Below, one piece after another: positions 1-5,276 of a stretch of DNA of 5,276 bases (positions are counted from its first letter, which is position 1; every line of letters begins with the position of its first letter). Location of the stretch: contig CATLZI010000161.1 in assembly GCA_950063125.1 (NCBI GenBank), positions 1 to 5,276 on the forward strand, written 5' to 3'. The DNA comes from an uncultured Porticoccus sp. GTDB taxonomy: Bacteria > Pseudomonadota > Gammaproteobacteria > Pseudomonadales > Porticoccaceae. The notes under the pieces are model-generated. The model was not told where the DNA came from. It searched no databases and saw only the letters and a list, made by a program, of their open reading frames with translations. The translations under genes were made by a program, and so were the position numbers.

Positions 1-729
1 TGTCATCAATAGTGTGGCTTCAAAGACCAGGCTCTCCACCGAGATACTGACCAGGTCCGTGGTCATGATTTCTGTCAGGGGCGTGTCCGCACTGCGACCT
101 TCGGCAACCACGCGGATACGCAAATCGCGATCGGTGACCAGACCACACAACCGGCCTCTGTCGTCCACGACCATCACAGACGATACCCGTTCAGCCGTCA
201 TTAATCTCGCCACCTCGGCAACGGTCTGATCGGCAAGCGCGACCACCGGCTCGCGGGAACGAATGTCGCCAACCCGACGGGTAAGCTGATAACTCTGTTC
301 GCGAAACCGCACGGCATGGCGCAAACGGTTGGCATGTGCACGATTGAAGAAACGGTCAAAGGGTCGGCTGGCAGAGCGCAATGACTGAAACAGGTCCCCA
401 TCAAGCTGGTAAACCAGTCCGTCCTCAATCACTGTCAACTGGTTGGTAATGGCGTCGCCGGTCAGCAACGACGGGTAACCAAAATAACCACCGGGCTCCA
501 ACCGATCGAGTAGCTGCCCCTCGCTGTCGCGCACTTCAAACGCACCCGTGCGAACCACATACAGACGCGGGCTGGAATAGTCGAGGACCGCGCTGGGATC
601 GCCGGCACGGTAATAGGCAATCTGTACTTTACTGGCGGCGCGACCAAGCATCTCCGCGGGAAGCTCATCAAAGGGTGGGCACCCGGCAAGAAATTCTCTG
701 ATTGCGGCCACTTCTACACTGACGGTCAT
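1..729 (-). CDS. CBS-domain / cyclic-nucleotide-binding-like regulatory protein (DUF294-type), N-terminal part
   Basis: The reading frame is open from an ATG at 729 down to the left edge without a stop, giving 243 residues of a longer protein. Residues about 12-118 resemble a cyclic-nucleotide-binding fold: a PPFDELP entry motif (18-24), LYVVRTGAFEV (56-66) and FGYPSLL (83-89). The phosphate-binding cassette is degenerate: the usual FGE glutamate is replaced by Tyr85, and no arginine appears in the TGDAITNQLTV segment, so cAMP binding is doubtful. A first CBS motif follows at about 155-210 (SSVMVVDD, then GLVTDRDLR), and a second begins near 217 (LTEIMTTDLVSI). This order is typical of proteins of about 600 residues that end in DUF294 nucleotidyltransferase-like and substrate-binding domains; that part lies outside the window. 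The ligand is unknown, with adenine nucleotides at the CBS pair the family expectation. Only a weak AGG precedes the ATG, but no alternative in-frame ATG is seen upstream. It is divergent from ackA. Family members often sit near acetate permease and acs genes. Confidence 0.85.
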   Translation of the reverse strand, partial: MTVSVEVAAIREFLAGCPPFDELPAEMLGRAASKVQIAYYRAGDPSAVLDYSSPRLYVVRTGAFEVRDSEGQLLDRLEPGGYFGYPSLLTGDAITNQLTVIEDGLVYQLDGDLFQSLRSASRPFDRFFNRAHANRLRHAVRFREQSYQLTRRVGDIRSREPVVALADQTVAEVARLMTAERVSSVMVVDDRGRLCGLVTDRDLRIRVVAEGRSADTPLTEIMTTDLVSISVESLVFEATLLMT

Positions 730-752
730 ATAACCTGTCTCAATACAATTAC

Positions 753-782
753 CCGTTACGCTACCCGAAAGCCATTACGCTA
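753..782. repeat. Pair of 11-bp direct repeats, CCRTTACGCTA
   Basis: CCGTTACGCTA (753-763) and CCATTACGCTA (772-782) differ at one base and are 19 bp apart start to start, close to two helical turns. They lie 24-53 bp upstream of the minus-strand start codon at 729, between that start and the candidate minus-strand promoter, so they would fall in the 5' leader or a downstream operator. A regulator binding site is plausible but unproven. Confidence 0.35.
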
Positions 783-806
783 ACTGAATGCACCTATTCT
801 ATTTGA

Positions 807-836
807 AAGATAGCCCCGAGAGGGTATCTGTAACAA
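807..836 (-). promoter_or_regulatory. Possible sigma70-like promoter for the CBS protein gene
   Basis: Read on the minus strand, TTGTTA (836-831) and TATCTT (812-807) are separated by 18 bp; each matches the consensus at four of six positions. Transcription would begin near 800, leaving a leader of about 70 nt. A second -10-like box, TAGAAT (801-796, five of six), has no matching -35. The overlap with the hairpin at 808-829 makes this tentative. Confidence 0.2.
808..829. other. Compact imperfect inverted repeat (8-bp stem, one bulge)
   Basis: AGATA (808-812) pairs with TATCT (825-829). After a bulged G at 813, CCC (814-816) pairs with GGG (822-824), leaving a five-base loop CGAGA. Neither side is followed by a T tract, so it is not an ordinary intrinsic terminator. 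It sits 36 bp upstream of the small ORF at 865 and 79 bp from the divergent start codon. It could be an operator, an RNA leader element or chance. Confidence 0.3.
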
Positions 837-864
837 TTAGGCGAAAGTGGAAGGAGAAAGCGAA

Positions 865-981
865 ATGAGAAAGAAGAGGCAGCGGCACTCGCAGAACCCA
901 CACCAGCGTCTGCCAAAAAAGCCTTGTAACGGAAAATTTGCACCTTCTCAAACAGCACAGATACGTTTTGTTGTCGAGTGA
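865..981 (+). CDS. Possible small basic protein, 38 residues, unknown function
   Basis: An ATG at 865 is preceded by AAGGAG (851-856) with an 8-nt spacer, close to ideal for translation initiation. The frame stops at TGA (979-981). The product starts MRKKRQRHSQNPHQRLPKK and is strongly basic in its first half (many Arg, Lys and His), has one Cys (residue 21) and ends RFVVE. There is no signal peptide or membrane segment. I recognise no family. A weak promoter-like pair lies upstream: TTGAAA (803-808) and TATCTG (825-830) with a 16-bp spacer. The caution is that the ribosome-site match lies in a purine-rich run (about 846-880), so it may be compositional. The ORF ends before the candidate ackA promoter, so it is probably not co-transcribed from that promoter. 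It could be a real small protein, a leader peptide, or chance. Confidence 0.35.
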   Translation: MRKKRQRHSQNPHQRLPKKPCNGKFAPSQTAQIRFVVE

Positions 982-984
982 AAT

Positions 985-1035
985 GATTAACCCGAATGAC
1001 ATAGCTTGACACATCCATTGCCAGGCCGGTTAATC
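985..1035. repeat. 8-bp inverted repeat framing the ackA promoter
   Basis: GATTAACC (985-992) and its exact reverse complement GGTTAATC (1028-1035) lie 43 bp apart start to start, near four helical turns. The first copy is upstream of the candidate -35 box and the second overlaps the candidate -10 box. That is the arrangement expected of a two-site operator, though 8-bp arms at this distance can arise by chance. Confidence 0.3.
1006..1034 (+). promoter_or_regulatory. Candidate sigma70 promoter for ackA
   Basis: A perfect -35 box TTGACA (1006-1011) is followed after 17 bp by GTTAAT (1029-1034), four of six matches to the -10 consensus. Transcription would start around 1041, giving a short leader of about 33-42 nt before ackA, depending on its start codon. 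No FNR-type or CRP-type palindrome was recognised next to it. Confidence 0.5.
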
Positions 1036-1073
1036 GGGTCGACGACACAACAACCAAGAATCAACACCGGGAG

Positions 1074-2276
1074 ATGGCTTTTGTGGACGCAATCAAACCG
1101 ACCATGCTGATTATTAATGCGGGCTCTTCCAGTATCCGCTTTGCCCATTACCGGGTTGACGAGTCATTGAAGCAGATACTGCATGGCCGGATTGAGCGAA
1201 TCGGTATCCCCGGAACCCGGTTGATAATGATGGATATTTCTGGCGAAACCATCGACAGGGCCATCGACATACCTGCCGACCCCACGGCGATGGCCGCGTC
1301 TTTCTCGGACTGGCTGGAAGCATCGGAGATCATGTCATCGGTTCAGGCGGTCGGCCATCGACTGGTTCACGGCCTGTCACATACCGAGCCGGAGCGGATT
1401 ACCCCGGCACTGCTGGCCGAACTGGCGGGCATCAGTCCCTTTGCGCCAGAGCATCTGCCCCGCGAGCTGGCGTTGATCGACGCTTTGCAGAAACGTTTTC
1501 CCTCCCTGCCACAGGTAGCCTGCTTCGATACGGCGTTCCACACCAGCATGCCACGGGTGGCACAACTGCTGCCCATTCCCCGCCGCTTCGAGGCGTTGGG
1601 TGTGCGGCGCTATGGTTTTCACGGCCTTTCCTATACGTACCTGATGGAAGAACTGGCCAGTCTCGGCGACAAAGCGGCCACAAAAGGCCGGGTAATTCTT
1701 GCCCACCTCGGCAATGGTGCCAGTCTTGCTGCTGTCTGCAATGGCAAAAGCATTGATACCAGCATGGGGTTCACACCGACCTCCGGGTTGCCCATGAGCA
1801 ACCGTACAGGAGACTTGGAACCCGGCGTGGCCAGCTATCTGGAACAACGGGAAAATATTACTGCGACAGAATTCCAACGGCTGGCCAGTCGTGAATCTGG
1901 CCTGTTGGGAATTTCCGAAACCAGCGCTGATGTGCGGGAACTGTTGGCCATGGAGGACACCGACAATCGAGCCAGGGAGGCGCTGGCTCTGTTCTGTTAC
2001 CAGACCAAAAAATGGCTCGGCGGCTATACCGCTGCCCTGGAGGGACTCGACACACTGGTCTTCAGCGGTGGTATCGGCGAAAACGCTCCGGTTATCCGCG
2101 CACGCATCTGTGAGGGGCTCGGCTATCTCGGCATTACTCTGGACCCCCAGGCCAATGCCGACAATGCTGAGGTGATCTCATCCGGAACCAGCGCGGTCAC
2201 AGTGCGTGTGATTGCCACTGATGAAGCGCTGATTATCGCCAGATCTGTCCACCGCCTCCTGCAGTTCGCCCCCTGA
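1074..2276 (+). CDS. ackA: Acetate kinase
   Basis: Cytoplasmic enzyme that interconverts acetyl phosphate plus ADP with acetate plus ATP. It is 400 residues, the usual family length, with the ASKHA-fold motifs in order: NAGSSS (15-20), GHRLVHG (94-100, substrate Arg96), FDTAFH (151-156, catalytic Asp152), RRYGFHG (178-184, His183), HLGNG (211-215), SNRTGDLEP (242-250, Arg244), GLLGISETSADVREL (276-290), SGGIGEN (331-337) and the C-terminal Glu384 in ATDEALIIAR. Two positions differ from the common bacterial enzyme: APEHLP (124-129) where APLHNP is usual, and FHGLSY (182-187) where FHGTSH is usual; both suggest the divergent form paired with phosphoketolase. Start choice: the ATG at 1074 directly abuts the GGGAG element (1069-1073), which is too close. 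An in-frame GTG at 1083 lies 9 nt after that element and would give 397 residues; ATG 1104 is a further option. The longest frame is given here. xfp follows 171 bp downstream on the same strand, so AckA probably consumes its acetyl phosphate. Confidence 0.96.
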   Translation: MAFVDAIKPTMLIINAGSSSIRFAHYRVDESLKQILHGRIERIGIPGTRLIMMDISGETIDRAIDIPADPTAMAASFSDWLEASEIMSSVQAVGHRLVHGLSHTEPERITPALLAELAGISPFAPEHLPRELALIDALQKRFPSLPQVACFDTAFHTSMPRVAQLLPIPRRFEALGVRRYGFHGLSYTYLMEELASLGDKAATKGRVILAHLGNGASLAAVCNGKSIDTSMGFTPTSGLPMSNRTGDLEPGVASYLEQRENITATEFQRLASRESGLLGISETSADVRELLAMEDTDNRAREALALFCYQTKKWLGGYTAALEGLDTLVFSGGIGENAPVIRARICEGLGYLGITLDPQANADNAEVISSGTSAVTVRVIATDEALIIARSVHRLLQFAP

Positions 2277-2295
2277 CCATCCGCAGCGATGTTAT

Positions 2296-2326
2296 TTGCA
2301 ACCGGGCTATCCATCATTGCAACCGG
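2296..2326. repeat. Pair of 10-bp direct repeats, TTGCAACCGG
   Basis: Exact copies lie at 2296-2305 and 2317-2326, 21 bp apart start to start (two helical turns), in the gap between ackA and xfp. The second copy also forms a small stem: CAACC (2320-2324) pairs with GGTTG (2330-2334) around the loop GGCCA. No T tract follows, so it is not a clear terminator. A regulator site upstream of xfp is possible. Confidence 0.35.
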
Positions 2327-2362
2327 CCAGGTTGGACACTTATCCGGATCGGTCATACCCCA

Positions 2363-2384
2363 CAGTCAACACCCTCAGTCAACA
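2363..2384. repeat. Pair of 9-bp direct repeats, CAGTCAACA
   Basis: Exact copies lie at 2363-2371 and 2376-2384, separated by CCCT (13-bp period), about 26-47 bp upstream of the candidate xfp -10 box. The spacing is off-helical, so this may be either a tandem duplication or a binding site for an activator near the -35 region. Confidence 0.3.
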
Positions 2385-2388
2385 GTGG

Positions 2389-2415
2389 CTGACGACCGGC
2401 TTTTTTGACTATGAT
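2389..2415 (+). promoter_or_regulatory. Possible promoter for xfp
   Basis: TATGAT (2410-2415) matches the -10 consensus at five of six positions. The nearest -35-like element is CTGACG (2389-2394, four of six), with a short 15-bp spacer. A better -35 match, TTGACT (2405-2410), has no -10 box at the right distance. If used, transcription would start near 2422, about 26 nt before the start codon. Read-through from the ackA promoter is an equally good possibility, since no strong terminator separates the genes. Confidence 0.3.
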
Positions 2416-2447
2416 GAACATTCTGTTACCGGGTAAGGGAACATTCT

Positions 2448-4853
2448 ATGCAACACCAACATTCAGCGGGCAGTGGCATGGTGCAGAATCATCAGCCACT
2501 GACAGCGGAGCACCTGCAAAAAATTGATGCCTACTGGCGTGCCGCCAATTATCTGTCAGTGGGACAGATCTACCTACTGGATAACCCGCTACTCAGAGAA
2601 CCGCTGACACAGGCACATATCAAACCCCGGCTACTCGGCCACTGGGGCACCACACCCGGACTGAATTTTGTTTACGTACATCTCAACCGGGTCATCAAAG
2701 CGCTGGATCTCAATATCCTCTACATCACAGGCCCCGGCCACGGCGGACCGGGCATTGTGGCCAACACCTGGCTGGAGGGCACTTACAGTGAGACGTACCC
2801 GGAAGTTTCCCCGGATGAAATCGGGATGAAACGTCTGTTCAAACAGTTTTCATTCCCCGGCGGCATTCCCAGTCATGTGGCGCCGGAAACCCCCGGCTCA
2901 ATCCATGAGGGCGGCGAGCTGGGTTATGCGCTCTCCCACGCCTTCGGCGCTGCGTTCGACAACCCGGATCTGATCGTGGCCTGTGTAGTGGGCGATGGCG
3001 AAGCAGAAACCGGCCCCCTGGCCACCAGCTGGCACTCCAACAAGTTTCTCAATCCCGTGCACGACGGCGCGGTTCTGCCCATCCTGCACCTGAACGGTTA
3101 TAAGATTGCCGGGCCTACCGTACTGGCCAGAATTCCCCACGATGAGTTGAAAGCATTGTTTACCGGCTACGGTTACAAACCCTACTTTGTGGAAGGTGAC
3201 TCCCCCGAGGCGATGCATCAACAAATGGCGGCAACACTCGACAGTGCCATCGCTGAGATCAGTCAGATTCAGGCTGAAGCCCGCAGCAATGGCTTTAAGG
3301 TGCGCCCCCGCTGGCCGATGATCATCCTCCGTTCCCCAAAGGGCTGGACGGGTCCGAAAACTGTCGATGACAAACCTGCCGAGGGCACCTTCCGCGCCCA
3401 CCAGGTGCCGATGGGGGATATGCGTCATCCCGGGCACCTGGAAATACTGGAAAACTGGTTGCGGAGTTACCGGCCCGAGGAACTGTTCGACCAACAGGGC
3501 AAACTCATCGATGAATTGGCAGCGCTGGCACCCAAGGGTGAACGCCGTATGGGTGCCAACCCACACAGCAACGGCGGACTGCTATTGAAGGACCTTAGCC
3601 TGCCGGATTTCAGAGACTATGCCGTCGCTGTGGAGACACCCGGTGGAGTGGACTGTGAATCCACCCGGGTGCAGGGACAGTTTATCCGCGATGTCATCAC
3701 CCACAACCCGGAAAACTTCCGGGTATTCAGCCCGGATGAAACCAATTCAAACCGCTGGAATGCGGTATTCGAGGTGACCAACCGCTGTTCCACCGCCGAA
3801 ATTCTGCCCGGTGACGAGCATGTGGCAGCCGATGGCCGGGTGATGGAAATGCTCAGTGAGCACCAGTGTGAAGGCTGGCTGGAAGGCTACCTGCTGACGG
3901 GTCGACACGGCTTTTTTTCCTGCTATGAGGCCTTTATTCACATTGTCGATTCCATGTTCAACCAGCATGCCAAATGGCTGGATGTGGCCGGCGATATCGC
4001 CTGGCGACCACCGATAGCGTCCCTCAATTACCTGCTGTCATCCCATGTCTGGCGCCAGGACCACAATGGCTTCAGTCACCAGGATCCGGGCTTCATCGAC
4101 GTGGTTGCCAACAAACAGGCCAAAATCATCCGCGTTTATCTGCCGCCGGATGCCAATACCCTGCTGTCGGTTACCGATCACTGCCTGCGCAGCCGCAACT
4201 ACGTGAATGTCATCGTAGCCGGCAAGCAGTCCGCACCCCAGTGGCTGACCATGGATCAGGCGGTCAAACACTGCTCCGCCGGTATCGGCATCTGGTCCTG
4301 GGCCGGCAATGAGGGGGAAGAAGAACCGGATGTGGTGATGGCCTGCTGCGGTGATGTACCTACCCTGGAGACCATGGCAGCCGTATCCATCCTGCGCGAA
4401 GCATTGCCGGCGGTGAAAATCCGGGTCGTCAATGTGGTGGATCTGATGCGCCTGCTGCCCGACAGCAAGCATCCTCACGGCTTGTGCGATGCCAACTTCG
4501 ATGCCTTGTTTACGGCGGACAAACCGATTATTTTTGCCTACCACGGCTATCCGCTGCTGATTCACCGGCTCACCTATCGGCGCCATAATCACCAGAACCT
4601 GCATGTACACGGGTTCCAGGAGGAAGGTTCTACCACCACGCCCTTTGATATGACGGTTCGAAACAGGCTGGACCGATTCCATCTGGCGATGGCAGCCATC
4701 GACCACCTGCCCCATACCGGTCGCCAGGGGATTGAGTTGAAGCAACAACTCCATACCAAGTTGACCGAGCACAAGTCCTATATCAATGAATACGGGCAGG
4801 ATATGCCAGAGGTAATCAACTGGCGATGGACGAGAGCTGGGACAACGTCATGA
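2448..4853 (+). CDS. xfp: Xylulose-5-phosphate/fructose-6-phosphate phosphoketolase
   Basis: Thiamine-diphosphate- and Mg-dependent cytoplasmic enzyme. It cleaves xylulose 5-phosphate (or fructose 6-phosphate) with inorganic phosphate to acetyl phosphate and glyceraldehyde 3-phosphate (or erythrose 4-phosphate). The 801 residues match the family length, so it looks complete. The N-terminal pyrimidine/pyrophosphate half shows GHWGTTPG (64-71), the signature GPGHGGPGI (95-103), [10 protein letters not shown] (151-160), the cofactor-binding GDGEAETG (182-189) followed by LNGYKI (215-220), and SPKGWTG (296-302). The middle half has [10 protein letters not shown] (427-436), the catalytic-type Glu479 in [25 protein letters not shown] (491-503) and the signature [19 protein letters not shown] (531-549). 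The C-terminal domain follows, with VIVAGKQ (588-594) and [13 protein letters not shown] (696-708). No key motif is missing. AAGGGA (2435-2440) ends 7 nt before the ATG and supports this start over Met11. Dual use of both sugar phosphates is the family expectation; the sequence alone does not settle the preference. Its product is the substrate of the upstream acetate kinase. Confidence 0.97.
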   Translation: MQHQHSAGSGMVQNHQPLTAEHLQKIDAYWRAANYLSVGQIYLLDNPLLREPLTQAHIKPRLLGHWGTTPGLNFVYVHLNRVIKALDLNILYITGPGHGGPGIVANTWLEGTYSETYPEVSPDEIGMKRLFKQFSFPGGIPSHVAPETPGSIHEGGELGYALSHAFGAAFDNPDLIVACVVGDGEAETGPLATSWHSNKFLNPVHDGAVLPILHLNGYKIAGPTVLARIPHDELKALFTGYGYKPYFVEGDSPEAMHQQMAATLDSAIAEISQIQAEARSNGFKVRPRWPMIILRSPKGWTGPKTVDDKPAEGTFRAHQVPMGDMRHPGHLEILENWLRSYRPEELFDQQGKLIDELAALAPKGERRMGANPHSNGGLLLKDLSLPDFRDYAVAVETPGGVDCESTRVQGQFIRDVITHNPENFRVFSPDETNSNRWNAVFEVTNRCSTAEILPGDEHVAADGRVMEMLSEHQCEGWLEGYLLTGRHGFFSCYEAFIHIVDSMFNQHAKWLDVAGDIAWRPPIASLNYLLSSHVWRQDHNGFSHQDPGFIDVVANKQAKIIRVYLPPDANTLLSVTDHCLRSRNYVNVIVAGKQSAPQWLTMDQAVKHCSAGIGIWSWAGNEGEEEPDVVMACCGDVPTLETMAAVSILREALPAVKIRVVNVVDLMRLLPDSKHPHGLCDANFDALFTADKPIIFAYHGYPLLIHRLTYRRHNHQNLHVHGFQEEGSTTTPFDMTVRNRLDRFHLAMAAIDHLPHTGRQGIELKQQLHTKLTEHKSYINEYGQDMPEVINWRWTRAGTTS

Positions 4854-4919
4854 CAATCTGTTTACACCTGGTTAAGCCATCACCGCATACCGGTCCCTGT
4901 TCGTAGGGTAGACATTGGG

Positions 4920-4949
4920 TTGGCAGGGAATCATTTAGCACTGTATAAA
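4920..4949 (+). promoter_or_regulatory. Candidate sigma70 promoter for the gene at 5012
   Basis: TTGGCA (4920-4925, five of six) and TATAAA (4944-4949, five of six) are separated by 18 bp in an AT-rich part of the xfp downstream gap. Transcription would begin near 4956, giving a leader of about 55 nt. This suggests the downstream gene can be expressed apart from xfp. A sigma54 reading (TGGCA with a later GC) was checked and the GG-GC spacing is wrong. Confidence 0.5.
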
Positions 4950-5011
4950 AGTATTGCTTTAACCACTGAAAATAATCATTGAGACTGAACAATAAAACAA
5001 CAGGAGTAAGG

Positions 5012-5276
5012 ATGGACATCAAAACCTTTGCCGAACTGATCGACTGGACCCGCCAACTGCATGCGCATTTGGCACATTGTCTCGATAAGGGTATCGGCGA
5101 GAATCAGGAAGAACGTGCCAAATTATTGCTTGCCTATCTGTCGAATCACGAGGCAGAGATGGAGAGAATGGTCGCCCAGTTTGAACTGCAGGCAGACCAG
5201 AAAGCGATGCAGACCTACGTTTACGACTATCTGTCACACCAACCGATCAAGATCTCCCAACCCTGCGAAATCCCTT
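5012..5276 (+). CDS. Small mostly helical protein of unknown function, N-terminal part
   Basis: The frame is open from the ATG at 5012 to the right edge, showing 88 residues; the C-terminus is missing. AGGAG (5002-5006) lies 5 nt before the ATG, and a good promoter lies 62 bp upstream of the start. The sequence starts MDIKTFAELIDWTRQLHAHL and appears to form amphipathic helices at about 3-26, 31-60 and 62-76, with no signal peptide or membrane segment, so it is probably cytoplasmic. His17, His19 and His22 on the first helix and the NHEAEMER segment (45-52) on the second could in principle line a metal site, as in ferritin- or hemerythrin-like bundles, but neither canonical motif is complete. 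Cys23 and Cys85 are the only cysteines. I do not recognise the family with confidence. Its position after xfp may reflect co-regulation; function is not assigned. Confidence 0.75.
   Translation, partial: MDIKTFAELIDWTRQLHAHLAHCLDKGIGENQEERAKLLLAYLSNHEAEMERMVAQFELQADQKAMQTYVYDYLSHQPIKISQPCEIP

Larger units (their letters stand above)
730..1073. other. Divergent intergenic region between the CBS protein gene and ackA
   Basis: This 344-bp stretch separates two divergent genes. The parts I can point to are a direct repeat (753-782), a hairpin (808-829), a purine-rich segment with a possible small ORF (865-981) and a candidate ackA promoter (1006-1034) framed by an inverted repeat. Two minus-strand open frames crossing it (up to 87 codons) have no ribosome binding site and look like chance; the longer one would need a TTG start. 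No structural RNA or mobile-element signature is visible. Confidence 0.7.

Noticed and set aside
794..1057. 87-codon minus-strand open frame in the intergenic region
   Set aside because: It needs a TTG start, has no ribosome binding site and overlaps the ackA promoter; the product resembles no family I know.
2378..2406. Possible ackA terminator: weak stem GTCA/TGAC before a run of six T
   Set aside because: Only four contiguous pairs, and the T run starts several bases after the stem; energetically poor.
2289..2408. 39-codon plus-strand ORF between ackA and xfp starting MLFATGLSIIATGQ
   Set aside because: No Shine-Dalgarno sequence precedes the ATG (CCGCAGCG), and its repeated ATG residues simply reflect the DNA direct repeat. 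Low support.
2898..3566. 222-codon open frame antisense to xfp
   Set aside because: It lies wholly within a clear phosphoketolase gene and has no recognisable motif; a shadow of codon bias.
4038..4772. 244-codon open frame antisense to xfp
   Set aside because: Same reason: full overlap with conserved phosphoketolase coding sequence and no independent support.
4885..4910. Possible xfp terminator with CCCT and AGGG arms
   Set aside because: A four-pair stem around a six-base loop with no T tract after it; not enough for an intrinsic terminator.
4921..4940. Sigma54-type -24/-12 promoter
   Set aside because: TGGCA is present, but the next GC is 14 bp after the GG instead of 10; the sigma70 reading is better.

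Overview
The window looks like a chromosomal segment from a gammaproteobacterium, probably marine, halophilic or otherwise environmental. This rests on moderately GC-rich genes, ordinary Shine-Dalgarno sites and sigma70-like promoters, and an ackA-xfp pair of the proteobacterial type. The genus cannot be fixed from the sequence. There are no tRNA or rRNA genes, insertion sequences, CRISPR arrays or obvious phage genes.

Layout: positions 1-729 (minus strand) hold the N-terminal 243 residues of a regulatory protein with a cyclic-nucleotide-binding-like domain followed by CBS domains (the DUF294-type architecture); it runs off the left edge. A divergent 344-bp intergenic region (730-1073) carries an 11-bp direct repeat, a compact hairpin, a possible 38-codon small ORF with a strong ribosome binding site, and a candidate promoter for the next gene framed by an 8-bp inverted repeat. 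Positions 1074-2276 (plus) encode acetate kinase (AckA). A 171-bp gap has two separate pairs of short direct repeats and a possible promoter. Positions 2448-4853 (plus) encode a full-length xylulose-5-phosphate/fructose-6-phosphate phosphoketolase (Xfp). After a 158-bp gap with the best-looking promoter of the window, a small, mostly helical protein of unknown function starts at 5012 and runs off the right edge.

Functionally the two complete genes form a phosphoketolase shunt. Xfp splits xylulose 5-phosphate or fructose 6-phosphate with phosphate, giving acetyl phosphate plus glyceraldehyde 3-phosphate or erythrose 4-phosphate. AckA turns acetyl phosphate plus ADP into acetate and ATP. No phosphotransacetylase gene is present here, so acetyl-CoA formation would need a pta or acs gene elsewhere. 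The divergent CBS/cNMP-like protein belongs to a family often found near acetate transport and activation genes, which fits an acetate theme but is inference.

I see no convincing new multi-gene system. The most checkable open points are the small ORF at 865-981, the repeat pairs in the regulatory regions, and the unknown gene next to xfp.
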